Of a stretch of 64,000 nt of DNA, positions 14,101 through 29,100 are shown in pieces. Every line of letters starts with the position of its first letter. Positions within the stretch are counted from its first letter, which is position 1. The position numbers and the translations under genes were made by a program. This DNA comes from Phalacrocorax aristotelis (taxonomy: Eukaryota > Chordata > Aves > Suliformes > Phalacrocoracidae), in the NCBI RefSeq assembly GCF_949628215.1, contig NC_134283.1, positions 22,608,975 to 22,672,974 of the forward strand, in the 5' to 3' direction. The notes beneath the pieces were generated by a model. The model was not told the origin of the DNA. It was given only the letters and a program-made list of their open reading frames with translations, and did no database searches.

Positions 14101-17100
14101 CAGAGATGAACACTGACCAAATGTATTTGAAGCGTCTCTGAAGGGGTTGAGGTCTGTTTGCAGGGAGATGCTAGGCTTTTCTGGCAGATTTTGTTGCAAT
14201 ATCAGCTCTTAGCCCACTTTCTGGTGGAGTTTCAAGTTGAGGATTTTAAAACTGTCAGCACAAGGTCGCTTCAAAGAAGGTAGGGTCATGATTTCAAATG
14301 AGAACTTGCATATTTGTCTCATGAGCGAGCTATAAGTAAGTGAAGCTGATAATACCAATTTTTTGTTGACAAAGAAAGCATAGCAGCATGTGATAGCAGA
14401 ACTTCTTTACTAAAAAGGATATGGGGATTAGAAAGAAAAAAAAAAAGGGGTATCCTTGTGTCTTCACTAGTAGTCTGATTATTTTTTTTTCTTTAGGCCT
14501 TGTCAATGCTGCTAAATGGTACTCCATTTGCCTTTGTTATTGACCTTGCTGCACTTGCCTCTCGACGGGAATACCTCAAACTTGACAAATGGCTCACAGA
14601 TAAAATTCGGGAGCATGGGGTAAAGCAGGATTTTTCTTTTTATTTCTGCACTCTATCAGTGACTAATTTAAGTCACTTAATTTTATAAGTAGCTTTAAAG
14701 TTGTGGAAAGTGTCCATGTTCTGATAGTTCAACGTTTTCACTGAACTATAATGGCTTCGTGCAATTCTTTCCATGGTGCAGTTGCCAAGTTTGAAATACT
14801 GGCTTGGATGCAGTTCTAGAGATTAAGATAACATTTTTTTCCCTCAGGAGCCCTTCATCCAGGCCTGTATGACTTTCTTAAAGAGAAGATGTCCATCTAT
14901 CCTGGGTGGCCTTGCTCCAGAAAAGGATCAGCCCAAAAGTGCTCAGCTTCCTCCAGAAACCTTGGCGACCATGTTGGCATGTCTACAAGCTTGTGCTGGG
15001 TAAGGATTATATTGCTTATGCTGGATGAGTGATCTGTTTGCAACTCATTTGCTGGCACGTGGTCACAGGTGTTTTGGAATTTCTCATGGAGAATGGGGTT
15101 GATGAGAGTATGTACACTTGCAGGAATAGGTTCAATAGTATGTTTAATTTTGCACTGAAATGTCTGTCATAGGCTACATCACAAGAGCTTGAGAGAGCGT
15201 TCTTGTCTTTGTAATAAAACAGATGAGGTGATCTTGGTAACTAGGGGATCGTTGGTTAGTCAGATCCTGCGTTATTAATGACTAGATACAGGGCTGTCAT
15301 TTGGACAAAAAGGAATACAGGCCGTAACTATGGAATAGGGCAGCATCTTGGAAAAGAGTGACAGTATAAAGGATTTTGTGATTGCATTAAGCAAATGCCT
15401 CTGTGGCTACTACCCTAGCAGGAAGGGCTAATGCTATCCTTTTGTGTAGGAGCAAAGTGGTAAGCGTGATTGTAATGTAATTGAGACTGAAACTAGACAT
15501 GTGTAACTTCTGTTGTCTTCATTTCAGACAGTCTCAAAGTAGTCAGAGGATGGAAATTATCTAAGATCTTTTGCAGATCAGATTGTTTAGCTAGAGTCCA
15601 GAAGAAAAAAGTGTGGGTCCTAGAGAGCTGTTTTATCTGCTGGAGGGAGGGGTAGACTACAGAATGGCTAAAGGAAACTGAAATTAGAGGAATCAGGTTT
15701 TAAATACTGTGTTCACATTTAGTAAAAATGACTGAATGACGTAAAATATTTGTGGTGTCACTTAATGTTGTCAGATCAAGATGGTATTTAACTGCAGTGA
15801 TATTTCAAAGATGATTACTTGTTAGTATATAGTCCAACATATGAGCCAGAGAGACTGAAAGCTGGAGATGGTGCTAGTTTGGGTGTTAAATTTTGACATC
15901 AAAAGAGGCTGATGGTCTGGGTGTGTGTTAACTGACCTAAGGCTTGTATTGTGTCCCTTGGCTTAGCCAGTGTTGTCTTGAAAGATACAAGAAACTTAAA
16001 GGTATCCAGGACGATTCATGGCTCTTACATAGATGCTAGGAAATGACTATCAACATAGGATTGTCATGGTGGGTATTTGAGGCACCTCTAAGACTTTAGG
16101 AGAAAGGATTCTCCTGATATCTACTGGGACCTGTGCAATTAAACTTGAAAATGCTGTTGAAATACTGTTTCTGAAATATAATGGCCTAGCACACCTCTTG
16201 GACTGAAAAGGTGGATGCTATTTTTCAACTCAAAGTTCATCTTCTGAGACTATAGTTCACAAATTAACTTATATTCAATTGTTTTGCATGCTACTGTGTC
16301 CAGATCTCAGAAGTTTAGTAGTTAACTGTAGACTTGCATCTAATGACACTGTGTTCTGAATCTTAATGTATTACCAAGTTTTATTTATTCAATTAATTCC
16401 AAAAGCCACTAGTTCTCTACTGGCACAATTCTCGCAGCTTTTGGTTTCTTTTTATAGCTGCTTGTATTCCCTTTTATGCAAGAATGTGACCTACTTGCAG
16501 TCATTTCCCATTAGTTATTCTCTTTGAGCTTTAAAAAGAAAATGCTTGGATTTCTTTCATGAAGCAGTTGCTTTGATTAACTTAGGTTTCAGTCACAAAT
16601 GGAAGCAGGCGTTGTAAAGACAAAGAAGAATAAAATTGCAGTAAATATTAAATACATCTGGGAGGGATGTTCCACTTCACTAGCTGAAGTCTGCCATCTC
16701 CTAAATTTGTTGATTTAGGATCCTGCTCTTAATTAGGCTGCAGTTATTTCTTGTCCTATTTTGTCCAGGGAGACACTTTTCATAGCCACCAGGACCCTGC
16801 ATGTTCTGAGACTCTCTATTTTTGGTGCAACTTGTTTATCACCAGTGAGCACGGCAGTTGTGGCATCACATAGCAGTGAAGCTTCAAAAACAAGTGTTCA
16901 TTTTTTTTTACTGAGTGTTTTTAAAATGAAGTCAGGGTAGTTGCAAGCACCACAGGCTGACGAAGCATGTGATTTGGTAACAAACTGCTTTTGGAAGTCC
17001 TCCCCTCAAGTTTCTGCAGTGATTTGAAAGGGGCAGCAGTGCCTCTTCCATGCCATTGTGTCCAGCACAGTCCAAGTGCATCAGCATGGAAAATGGTCAT

Positions 17101-20100
17101 TATTTCTCAGTCCCTGCCTCAAGAAGGGAAGACGCTTCTGTCTATCTGTGCCTAGTGGAATGAAAAAGCCTTTCCTTGCTTTGCAAAAATGGGTTAAAAA
17201 AAAACTAAGAGGTGCAAACTTGTTATTCCAGCAAGCTGGAGCTTCCTTTAAGCTGACAGCTTTGTACCTCTAGAGCTGGTTGACTGTGGTCACCAGCAGT
17301 CTTCCTTCCTTGAGTTCTCTTTCCTGGAGTTTTCCCCTAGTTCTCTTCCAGGAGTGGCACTGATTAGGTGAGATTCTTGAATATATTTTTATGTAGAGCT
17401 TGAAAATAGAAATATTTTCTTTAAGATCTAGTTATCAAATCATGCCCACCTACTCCTTCATATCACTTGCCTCAAATGTAGGGGTTTTTTTGTGAAAACC
17501 TGCAGTTTTGTACTACCTAAACATATTGTGACGTTTGCATCTTGGTACAGCAATGTGTCTTTTGACGTGATAAATGTTAACCTTCAATCTGTTTAGATGG
17601 CAGGACATAACTTCAATTGTTTGCTCCAAAGCATGAATGGCCTAACTGGCCACCATAAGAATCAAACTCCAGGATTGTACTCCTGTCCTAGTCCTCATTT
17701 GTGTGCTGCCGCATTATCTATCACAGCAGATTGGAATTCACTTTACTAAAGTGTGCTGTAGTATTCAAGCATAAAGACTGAAAATTTAACTGCTACAAAA
17801 AAAAAAAATGGGGAAAGCAAAAGATTGAGGGTGGTGACCACAAGTGAAGTCAGCTTTCCAATCCCCAGCCCCGTTCCCTGGCTAGCTGCAGTGCTGTATA
17901 ATGTTGGGAAGTCTCCTGCATCAGAAAAAACTGTGCCGCCTGTTATTTGGTCATACATACATTTAAATGTTGAGATTTCTGAAACTGGCATTGGAGTGTA
18001 GGCAAATACATATTGTAGGTACTGAGCCTACTGCGTGCCATGCTCAGAGCTCTCTCTTCAGGTCTGGTTGCACTTCCTCAAAACAGAAACCCCTTTAGGG
18101 TTTGGTTTTTTTTTGGATGTATGTTTCTGATTGCTTTTTGATACCCCCTCACCCCAAGCCCCTTGCTTTTAACATCTTTGACACTAGGCCCTGGTGGGAG
18201 GCTCTTAAAGCATGTAAAGAAATCAGCTTGTGAAACAGTTGATAAAAATATTTGTTGCCCTGTATGGAAACCTGCTCACTCCTGGTATCTCCCTGGATTC
18301 CCCTGTCTGTCTTGGGTGAGCTTTTACCCACACTACGTAGTGGATCACTGGCTTTGGAGAACAACTGGAAGCCCTTAGCTCTGTGTAGCCTGTAATGGAT
18401 TACCTGCCAAAGGTTAACAAGCAACAGTGCTGTGTTGGTGTAGTTGTGCCATTACAGGAAGGAATCTGCTGCTTTAGCTGTCCTCACCAAAAAGGTAGAA
18501 CTGATGCTCAGGAAAGCTGGAAATAATTGGCTGCACTTTCCAAAAGGAAAATGTTAGTGTTGTATTGGTATGTTTGTGGTTAGGTATGTCAGCAGCAGAG
18601 CTGGCTTTCCTTCCAATTTGGGAACTTGGCAGTCAGACGTGGAATACTTCGGAAAGAGGTACTGACTGCTGTCGATTGCGCAGTGACTTTGTGCCTGAGT
18701 TTTCTGTGGGCTTTTGATTATGATTTCCTTGAATAGTTACGTTTCCTGTCTCTGTTTTGGTTTAATATTAGTGGGTGAAGCATGTCTTTCAATTTACAGC
18801 CAGATGAATTTTAGTTAAGGTGGTGGTGGTATTTACCTCTCATTCTTTTTTGTCTTTGAGTGTGTAGCCTAAGCTTTAGTCATAGAGTCATTAAGGTTAG
18901 AAAAGACCTCTAGGATCATCAAGTCCAACCAGCAACCTAACACTACCATGTCTCCTAAATCATGCCCTGAAGTGCCACGCCTACATATCTCTTAAATACC
19001 TCCAGGGATGGCGACTCTACCACCCCTCCGGGCAGCCTGTGCCAACGCCTGACCACTCTTCCAGTAAAGACATTTTTCCTAATATCCAATCTAAACCTCC
19101 CCTGATGCAGCTTGAAGCCATTTCCTCTCATCCTATCACTAGTGACCTAGGAGAAGAGACCAACATTGACCTCGCTACAACCTCCTTTCAGGTAGTTGTA
19201 GAGAGCGATAAGGTCTCCCCTCAGCCTCCTCTTCTCCAGGCTAAACAACCCCAGCTCACTCAGCTGCTCCTCATCAGACTTGTTCTCCAGACCCTTCACC
19301 AGCTTCATTGCACTTCTCTGGACACGCTCCAGCACCTCAGTGTCCCTCTTGTAGCGAGGGCCCAAAACTGTACACAGTCCTCAAGGTGCGGCCTCACCAG
19401 TGCCAAGTACAGGGGCACGATCACTGGCCCACTCCTGCTGGCCACACTATACCTGTTACAAGCGAGGATGCTGTTGGCCGCCTTGGCCACTCGGGCACAC
19501 TGCTGGCTCATGTTCAGCTGGCTGTCAACCAACACGCCCAGGTCCTTCTCCGCTGGGCAGCTCTCCAGCCATTCTTCCCCAAGCCTGTAGCGTTGCATGG
19601 GGTTGTGGTGACCCAAGTGGAGGACCTGGCACTTGGCCTTGTTAACCTCATACAGCTGGCCTCAGCCCATCGATCCAGCCTGTACGATCCCTCTGCAGAG
19701 CCTTCCTACCCTTGAGCAGATTGACACTCCCACCCAACTTGGTGTCATCTGTAAACTTACTAAGGGTGCACTCAATCCTCTCATCCAGATCATTGATAAA
19801 GATATTAAACAAGACTGGCTGCCAACTGGATTTAGCTCCGTTCACCACAACTCTCTGGGCTCGGCCATCCAGCCAGTATTTTTTACCCAGCGAAGAGTAC
19901 ACCTATCCAAGCCATGAGCAGCCAGCTTCTCTAGGAGGATGCTGTTTACTGAAGTCCATGTAGATAACATTCACAGCCTTTCCCTCGTCCACTAGGCAGG
20001 CCACCCTGTCATAGAAGGTCATGTTGGTCAGGCGGGACCTTCTTTTCATGAAGCCGTGCTGGCTGGGCCTGATCCCCTGGTTGTCCTGCACATGTTTGGT

Positions 20101-23100
20101 GAGCCCACTCAGGACGAACCGCTCCATAACCTTCCCTGGTACTGAGGTCAGGCTGACAGGCCTGTAGTTCCCCAGATCCCCCTTCCGGCCCTTCTTGTAG
20201 ATGGGCATCACATCGGCAAGCCTCCAGTTGTCTGGGACCTCTCCTGTTAACCAGGACTGCTGGTAAATGATGGAGAGTGGCTTGGTAAGCTCCTCTGCCA
20301 GCTCCCCCAGTACTCTAGGGTAGATCCCATCTGGCCCCATAGACTTATGACTTATGAGCAGGTCATAAAACTGCTTCCTCCTGGATTATGGGAGGGGTTT
20401 ATTCTGCGATCTGTCCCTGCCTTCTAGCTCCAGGGGCTGAATCCCCTGGGGATAACTGGTCTTTTCTCCCTGCCAGACCTAATGAGGTCTCTGTACTCTT
20501 CTTGTGCTACCTGCCCCTTTCTCCAAAATGCTAGACTCTCATTTTTTTCCTGAGTGTCAGCAGAAGCTCTCTGTTCAGCCAGGCCGGTTGTCTTCCCCGC
20601 TGGTTCATCTTGCGGCACTTGGGGACAGCCTGCTCCTGTGCCTGCAAGACTTTCTTCTTGAAGAAAGCCCAGCTTTCCTGGGCTCCTTTGCCCTTCAGGA
20701 CTTCCTCCTGAGGGACTCTCCCAACCAGTGCCCTGAACAGGCCAAAGTCTGCCCTCTAGAAGTCCATGGTAATGGTTCCGCTGACCCCTCTTCTTACTTC
20801 GCCAAGAATCAAGAACTCAATCATATCATGGTTGCTAAGCCCAAGACAGCCTCCAACCACCACATCTCCCACCAGTCCTTCTCTGTTTGTGAACAGGAGG
20901 TCAAGCAAGGCACCTCCTCTGGCAGGTTCACTTACCAGCTGTGTGAGGAAGTTATCTTCCACACACTCCAGGAACCTCCTAGACTGTTTCTTCTCTGCTG
21001 TGTTGTATTTCCAGAAGACATCTGGTAAATTGAAGTCCCCCACTAGAACAAGGGCAACTGATTGTGATACTTCCTCCAGCTGCTTGTAGAACACTTCTAC
21101 CTCTTCATCCTGATTGGGTGATCTATACCAGACCCCCAGCAGGATATCTGTCTTGTTGGCCTTCCCCCTCATCCTTAGCCGTAAACACTTGACCTTATCA
21201 AAGTCACAAAGCTCTATGCAATCGAAGCACTCCCTAACATACAGAGCCACCCCATCGCCTCTCCTTCCTTGCCTATCCCTTCTGAAGAGCTTATAGCCAT
21301 CCATTGCAGCACTCCAGTCATAACAGTCATAACAGTCATCCCACGATGTCTCTGTGATGGCGCAAGTCAGATATCCAGCTGCACAATGGCTTCCAGCTCC
21401 TTCTGTTCGTTACCCATGCTGCATGCATTGGTGTAGATGCACTTGAGCTGGGATATCGGTTTTACCCCCAACCCTGGCACACCACCCCTAGCTCCTCTCT
21501 GGTGGGCCTGGCTACATCCCCCTTCCCCTTCAAACCTAGTTTAAAGCCCTCTTGTTGTATCTCCTCTTTTGGAGAGACTTTGTATGTAACTAGATTCAGA
21601 ATGGGAATAATCATGAACAGTGAAGTCTGGCGACAGGAAGGAGCCTTGAGGAACAGATTTGAACAAGGGATTGTAGCATCAGTTATGGTGTGTTTTAATT
21701 CATGAAGCTGAGCTGTATATAGCCCATAATGTGGATACAGCAGGCAAAGAATGTTGCAGATAGTCTGCTCTTCCAAGCACTGTTGGGGCCATGTAGGTAT
21801 ATATCCCAGCTTTCTGTAAGTCATTACTTGCTGGGGTAACTATAAAGCAGTATTTGAATTACTGAAAACAAAGGAATAATCTACTGGAGGTGAATTTTTA
21901 GAACTACCGTTTAAAAATTTCTGTTTAAAATAGGCGTTTCTCTTGGGATATGCTGTAATGCAAGTTTTGGAAATAACAAAATGTAACTTCTCCTGGGGTT
22001 GTTTTGCAACTTTTATTTGTGAAATGTGGCCCTGACTTCTGCAGGAAAACGAAATAAGTTGGGGGCCTTAGTTTCATGAATGTTACATGGCTCACTATCC
22101 TGCTTCTCTGTTCTAGGAGTGTTTCTCAGGAGCTGTCAGAGACAATCCTCACCATGGTAGCTAACTGCAGTAATGTCATGAACAAAGCTAGACAGCCACC
22201 ACCTGGAGTCATGCCAAAAGGACGCCCGCCCAGTGCTAGCAGCTTGGATGCCATCTCTCCTGTACAGGTAGACAAATAATGTTCTGCATTTTTAGAAGGT
22301 GGTGTTGATTTAGCATTAGTTTTGCTGCACTATTTGAGCTCTTTCAGCAGGACTAAGTAAAAAATCATCTGGCTCCCTTAGTTTTTATGTTTGCATGTCT
22401 AGATAAATTGTTACTACAGCATAATGCCTGAGGGTTTGTAGTTCAGAACTGTCTGTCACTTCACAAGTGTCTCTGAGAAGTAACTGAGGTATAGCAGAAT
22501 GGGAGCACTGAAGAGGGATAGAGATTTTGTTTATTTAAAATAACTGAGGGTTTCTTTTAAAGTGCTAAAATTTACTAAGTCTTTTGAGAATTAAGCACTG
22601 CCTTTGAACCTGATGTGTCTTGTTTGTAGCTTCACGGGCCAAGCAACAGTGCTAGAGCGTAAGGACTTGTTATAACTGGGGCTCTTCAGCTCTCAACTGA
22701 ACTGCTCTTTTAAAAACAAGGTACATTTAAGTTACTCCCTGACACTCATCATCCCTTTCTCCTCTGGGAGCAACACATTACAGACAGGTTTTGCTTCTAG
22801 CAAATACATTCAATGGCAAATTTTAAAATGGTAAAAACTTCTTCATGTGAAATAGTGGCAATTCAGCATGTAAGAATGTCTGAAGCGTCAGTAGATTATG
22901 CAAACGAAATACAGAGAGCAGTTTCCTTGTGAATTGTTACTGTATTGAAGTTGCTCATCAAATGAACCAGATATCTTGGCAACCTGCTGCAGATAAGTGA
23001 TGTGAACAAACAGAGCAGCAGATGTTACTCTGTAGCCATGCTGTCTTTTGGGTAGATAACAGAATTTCCTGCTGTTCCTAGTCAGGAGCTCTTAATTTGT

Positions 23101-26100
23101 CGCTGTGTCAGCTGGTGTTGTGCCTTCCCTCCTACTCATCATCCAGGTTTTAATGCTTTTTATTGAAGACTGCATTCAGGTATTTAGCTGTGAAAACTGG
23201 GCTTAATAGGATCCTTTAGATAGTCAAAAATACTCTGTAAGCTTGATATGAAATAGCTTTTGTAAGTCTTAGGGTGAGGCCCGAGGACCCAAACAGCAGA
23301 GCGTAAACTGCTCTAGTATGACAATCCATGCACTGCTTCTTATAAGTGTTTGTTGTTGTGCTACGCTTAACTAGAGACTATGGAACAATCAACCTTCCTG
23401 TAGAACCTCTGATAGGATAGGATTTTATGTGATTACAGAAGAAAAAGTGAAATTGCATTTTGTAGACAGACTGATCTTTTGGGGTGATCTGGATGACTTC
23501 AGAATTTAAAGTAACCATGCAGAAAACTCTCTTTAGGAATGTTTTTATATGTAGCTGCCTTTATGCAAAACCTGCGGAAATTCAGCTTGATTGCAGTTTA
23601 TGGATGTCTGTCTGTAATCTTCCTTTCTCCATTCAGATTGACTCGCTTGCAGGAATGGCATCTCTTAGTTTAGGTGGCTCAGCTGCTCCTCATACCCAGA
23701 GCATGCAAGGCTTCCCTCCAAACTTGGGCTCTGCATTCAGTACTCCTCAGTCACCAGCAAAAGCATTTCCCCCTCTTTCCTCCCAAAACCAGACAACAGG
23801 TTTCAGTGGCATCGGAGGACTCTCTTCACAGCTTCCAGGTACTGCTATCTGGGTGAAGTAGCTTGTATTTTTGACATATCAGAGCTAAGGTGGTATTATT
23901 GCCATAGTTGGAAATACTGGACAAACAGCTGTGTGTTGTGTGGGAGGGAATTATACAGTTCTTGCTCCTAGGTCACTGCTGAAACACTGCTCTGGAATGT
24001 TGTAGCTGCAATAGGTAAAAAATTTGAGAGTCCAGGGGGGTGAGCATGTTGACAAATTTTTAGCAGTGTTATTTTATGTTGGGACAGAGGTGAGGAATCT
24101 CTTGAGATAAACCTGCTTGATATTGGATAGTTACATGGTTGTATATCTCTGAGTTCTTGGAAGTGGCGAGTGCTGAGTGCATACTGTGGAGGGTGCAACT
24201 GAGATGACCAGTTGTTTGCTTTTCAGTAGGTGGTCTTACTACGGGTAGCGTAACTGGCATAGGAACAGGAGCCCTGGGCCTTCCTGCAGTGAACAATGAC
24301 CCATTCGTGCAAAGGAAGCTGAGCACATCTGGACTGAACCAGCCTACATTCCAGCAGAGTAAGATGAAACCTTGTAAGTGGTAGTGTTGTCTGTGGCTGT
24401 GAAGTGTGATTGTGGTCTGAAGTTAATCTGCATTTCCTTCATGGGTGGCTTGGATCTGTAGGTAGTAAATGTTTAGTAATGTGGCTCCTGTATTATGCCA
24501 TTAGTCTGAAAAAGGTGCTTCTAACCTTCTATAATAAAAGTTTACCAAGGGGTGTGTGGGTGTGTTTATATTTTTAACACTACCAGCTGTTTTTTAATGT
24601 TATGAATTTGCATGAACAGTGTGTTTCTGTGTCCTTTTTTTTGTTATGCTGTGTTTTGAACAAAGGTGTTGTCCAGCTCTTCACAGAGAGTTGTATGCAT
24701 TTGGTAAGAGGGTGATTTTTGTTTTCTTTGTAACAAGCTTAAACAAAGCTACCTGGGTAAGTCGGTAGCAGCAGAGAACTTAACAGATGAAGCAGTGAAT
24801 TAGACTGCAACATTGGAAAGAAACAAGACTAATATAAGTTGATGGGAATGTGGTTTTTGGAAGGAATAATTTGATCCCTAACACTGAACCATTATCCTTA
24901 ACTCATTTGTGCCTCTGAAGTATGCTCACAATGAAATGTTTAAGCAATCAGATGTTGCCTTTAGGAAGCATAGCCATATGTTAAACCTTTAGCATTACTG
25001 TTATTACATGTTTGTCTCCTTTGATAGGTCTTCCATAAAAGCAAAGTTACTGATATCTATAGATGTATGGTAGAGATGGCTGTAATGACCATTGGTTTAT
25101 ATTTTGGGGCTTGAGCATTCAGTATAAACGTGGTTGAAGCTCACTGGCTGTCCTGAAAGTTTGTGTGAAAGTTTGTCTGCATGTTAGTGTTGTGTAGCAT
25201 GCTTTATTCTAGTCTGTTTTGTATTCATTTAGTTTAGGTGTCAGTTGAGGTTAGCTTGGGATGCAGTGGGTTCTAGGAATATGACAGTATGAGGTTAATT
25301 CTATCTTAGGATTCAGTTCTCTTGCATAAATATAACATATTGAAAACAGATTTTTAAATAACAATTCCTGTCTACTATAAGGTTTAAATATCCTTTTCAG
25401 GAGAACTAGCAGGTTTTGTATGGGTTGATGGAAGAGTTGGAAGGGACTAGATGAAATCCTGACTGCCTGAAGTTGTTCTGAGCATGATACCTCTTCCCTT
25501 TTTTAAACAGCTGACTTATCTCAGGTGTGGCCAGAGGCTAATCAGCACTTTAGCAAAGAAATAGATGATGAGGCAAACAGCTACTTCCAGCGTATTTACA
25601 ACCACCCACCACATCCGACCATGTCTGTAGATGAGGTGAGTTCCCTTCTGTAGCAGTTGCATCACCTGTCCAGAGACATGCTATAAAGTTGATAGTAATT
25701 ATTCCTTCATGTATTAGTTTTAGTGGAATATAATAAAGAGCTAGTGGTAGATGCTTGCAGCATTGTTTGGTTGGGATTTTTTTTTGCTTTGTTGAAATTG
25801 TATATTTCTAAGGCAGCGTGCTTCCAGAGTAAACTTGCAGCTGATCATTACTTTCAGCTTTGATTTCTGTGAATCAAAGACTTTAGATGTCTAATTAACA
25901 CTCCTAAAAAGGTGCCAAGTGGGAAGAGTTCAATGTGGAGTGAAAGCTTGTGTTCGAAATAAGTGCTAAAGTGTGCCTTTAAACAGTCTGTATGAATCAT
26001 ACTTACCTTGAATATTTGTTTTTAAAGTATCTAAATATGACTACAACTTCTAAGTATATAAATGTGTCCTAAGTTCTACCTTCTGAGCTTCAACGATTGT

Positions 26101-29100
26101 TTTGGTTAGTCTCTATGAGAGTAATTATCAGCCTGATGTACTTGCTCTTTGAAGTACTTCAAATTCACTTTAATATATTTGTGTGGTTATAAATTATGGG
26201 AGACACTGAACATTAATTTTCTTTTTTCTAATTTTGAATCAATGGTGTAGGCAGTCACAAAAAAGCTTTCTGTGAAGACAGTTACTTAAAAGAAAGCGAA
26301 GAAAACTAAAGTCTGAAGAAGCTCATTGTAGTGATGTAGTGTCTACTGGCTAAACCGAGATTTTCTTAAAGCGGTTATTTTGCAGCCTAGCTTGTGGTAG
26401 TGTAATTAGTAAGTGCAAGCACTCCTGAAACCTGAAGATGCAGAAGGGCTGAAATAAAGCAAATCCGTTGGTAACAATTTCCAATTTCTTCGCAGGTCTT
26501 GGAAATGCTGCAGAGGTTTAAGGACTCCAACATTAAACGGGAACGAGAAGTGTTTAACTGTATGCTGAGGAACTTGTTTGAGGAATACCGCTTCTTTCCC
26601 CAGTACCCAGATAAAGAGCTGCACATAACAGCCTGCCTTTTTGGTGGGATAATAGAGAAAGGACTGGTTACTTATATGGCATTGGGCGTGGCCCTGCGCT
26701 ATGTTCTTGAAGCCTTACGAAAGCCTTTTGCATCCAAAATGTACTATTTTGGTATCGCTGCACTAGATAGATTTAAAAATAGGTGAGTGTTCTTTTTGTT
26801 TTTTGTGATACTTTTAACAGTACGTGTAATGTCTTGTTAACCTTGAACCTGCTCTGATGATGCAGTACAAGATTGCTTATGTGTGTTAGAAACTTACACA
26901 TCTCAACTTCAGGATTACTTTAGAGATATGCGGAGCTGAAACAAAATGTGGTAATGTGCTAAAGGGTGACTTTTATTTTAAATCAAAATGTTGAATGTGA
27001 TACCTGTATAAATGTGGGACAAACTGAAATGCTGAACCTACTTAGTGGACTGTGTTTATAAAAATAATCCAGTGAAGGGCTGACTTAGATGAAGTTGCCA
27101 GCTTCTTAGAAATGGGGTGAATGTAATTACTCTTTACAGGTGCATAAATGGAGTGCTGTTTGCACTATTTATTACTGAAAGACTGGCTAGGAACTAAGCT
27201 CCAGGACTTTGGTTTTACACAGAAAGCTAAAAAGTATCTCAAAACAACAGAAAAAATGCTTTCTCAGAACTTTTAATGGATTGTAGGTAGAGGAAACTCT
27301 CAAGGCAGGCTGCAGAAGTACACAGGGTTGTACACCTGTGGGAAAAATCTCCATTTTAGAAGAAGACACTAGAACTTGAAAAGTATTATAAAGCTTCCTG
27401 GAATTATTTAATGACTACAAATGTTTGGACTTGAAGTGTGGACTCATAAGCAAGGAGCACGTTATCTTCTGTCCTTAATCTTCTTTTATAGTTCATCTGC
27501 TCTGCAGTATTTCGTCTGTAATAAAAGCTGTTGCTTGCAGCATTCATAGGTGGATGTTGTGTTGCGGACTTAGCTGAACAGTATGAATAAAGACACTTAG
27601 GACTGATGTACTTGAGATTTAGCCACCATCTTACTCCTTAAGAACCATTTTACACAGGACCAAAAGATTTTACTTTCAATGAGTAGTAACAGTGTCTAGC
27701 ATTCATAAGTAGAAATATAATAATTGGTGTGTGTAGGTGAAGCTTCTGTCTTGGATGTTAAAGCAGTTTGTGCTCTTTAAAATACACCAAACCAGACTAC
27801 AAATTACTTACCCAATAATCTTGTTGCAAACACTGAATACAAACGCAATTGTGTGCTCAGTCAGAAGTGTTGAGATGTAGGATAAGATGAGCTGCCGTGA
27901 TTAAACCTTGTGTTTTGCTGTTAAATGAATTTGTTTTGAATGGGTTTTGCAACAGAAACTACTTTGTAGAAAATGCTTTTGTTTATAGCACAGCTCCTGT
28001 AAGTAGTCCAGAAGTAATTCTGTGATGCGGAAAGGGAATGACATACCAGTGTTGTTTATATTTCTCTGTAATACTGTTGCTGATCTGGGCTTATGCTTCT
28101 GTCTAATGCATGTTTTGTCTGACAGATTGAAGGACTATCCCCAGTATTGTCAGCACTTGGCTTCTATTAGTCACTTTATACAGTTCCCGCATCATCTACA
28201 GGAGGTATGTTAGTATTGGCACAATAGCTTTCTATGATTTTAAATTCTTTTGATCGATATCTTGTTTCCTTTTTAAAAATAGTCACGCCTGTCACAATTT
28301 TGGGCAGTGTACATCCACAGAATCAAATGGCTTTTCTTAAAGGTTTGGCTGTGGGATGGGGTTGGCAGGTGAAGGTGGTTATCTGGTACCTCATATGTTT
28401 TCGTAAATCTGTTTGGGTTACTTATGTTGAAATAGCTGCTTGAATATAACTGTATGATCAGTCAGTGTATGTGGCCATGCACAAAGGTTTTAAGGTGCTT
28501 CAGTAGATTCATATTCCAGTCCCTTAAGGATTTGGAGTCTTTTTCTAAAATAGGGGGCATTCAACTGGGTTTGTACAGTTTCGGACTCAGACCTGCTAAA
28601 TTAATCTAGATAAAGGTGAGAAACATTTTGTTCCTGCAAGTCTGATTAGAGCAATGAAAAATACCCTGTAGCACAAAGAGCAAAAGTGGTGTTGATCATA
28701 CAGTGTCTGCCTCAAAGGTCCTTTCATTGGTAGAAATACAGAAAAGCTAGTCCCAGTAGTAGAGCTTGAGAGCATAATCTAAACAAGGAAAAATGTTCAG
28801 CTCTAACATGAAAGTAGAGAGGCCATCTCCCCAAAGCTACCAAGTCCAATAGCAGTCTGTTTCACTAACAGGTTTCAGACCGTATCCCTTCAATGACAGC
28901 GTGTTGTCTGATGTTACCAATTTCCGGGTAAATGTGTTACAGTGGGGAAGAAACTAATTTTCTACTGTAGAGCTACTTTAGAGGATGTACAATTTTAAAG
29001 TTGGACATTTCAGAACTGTGTTTTTGTTTATTAATTGTGAACTTCAGACTACCATTTCTGTGTAGCTGTAAGAGTCCTTGGGGAAGACTACTTATGTGCT

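Larger units (their letters stand above)
18881..21560 (-). mobile_element. CR1 LINE retrotransposon, antisense in intron 16, 5'-truncated
   Basis: The left end carries the CR1 3' terminus on the minus strand (CATAGAGTCATTAAGG form of the family's TGATTCTATG tail). Reading leftwards on the minus strand are the ORF1/ORF2 junction region (about 21560-21462), an endonuclease segment (21304-20756), and reverse-transcriptase segments (20340-19147). ORF2 is broken by frameshifts and stops, so the element is not autonomous. It is about 2.7 kb of a family that is about 4.5 kb when complete. Confidence 0.9.

Noticed and set aside
19039..19715. Open frames of 135-183 codons on the + strand
   Set aside because: They are antisense shadows of the minus-strand CR1 ORF2, whose translations match CR1 proteins.
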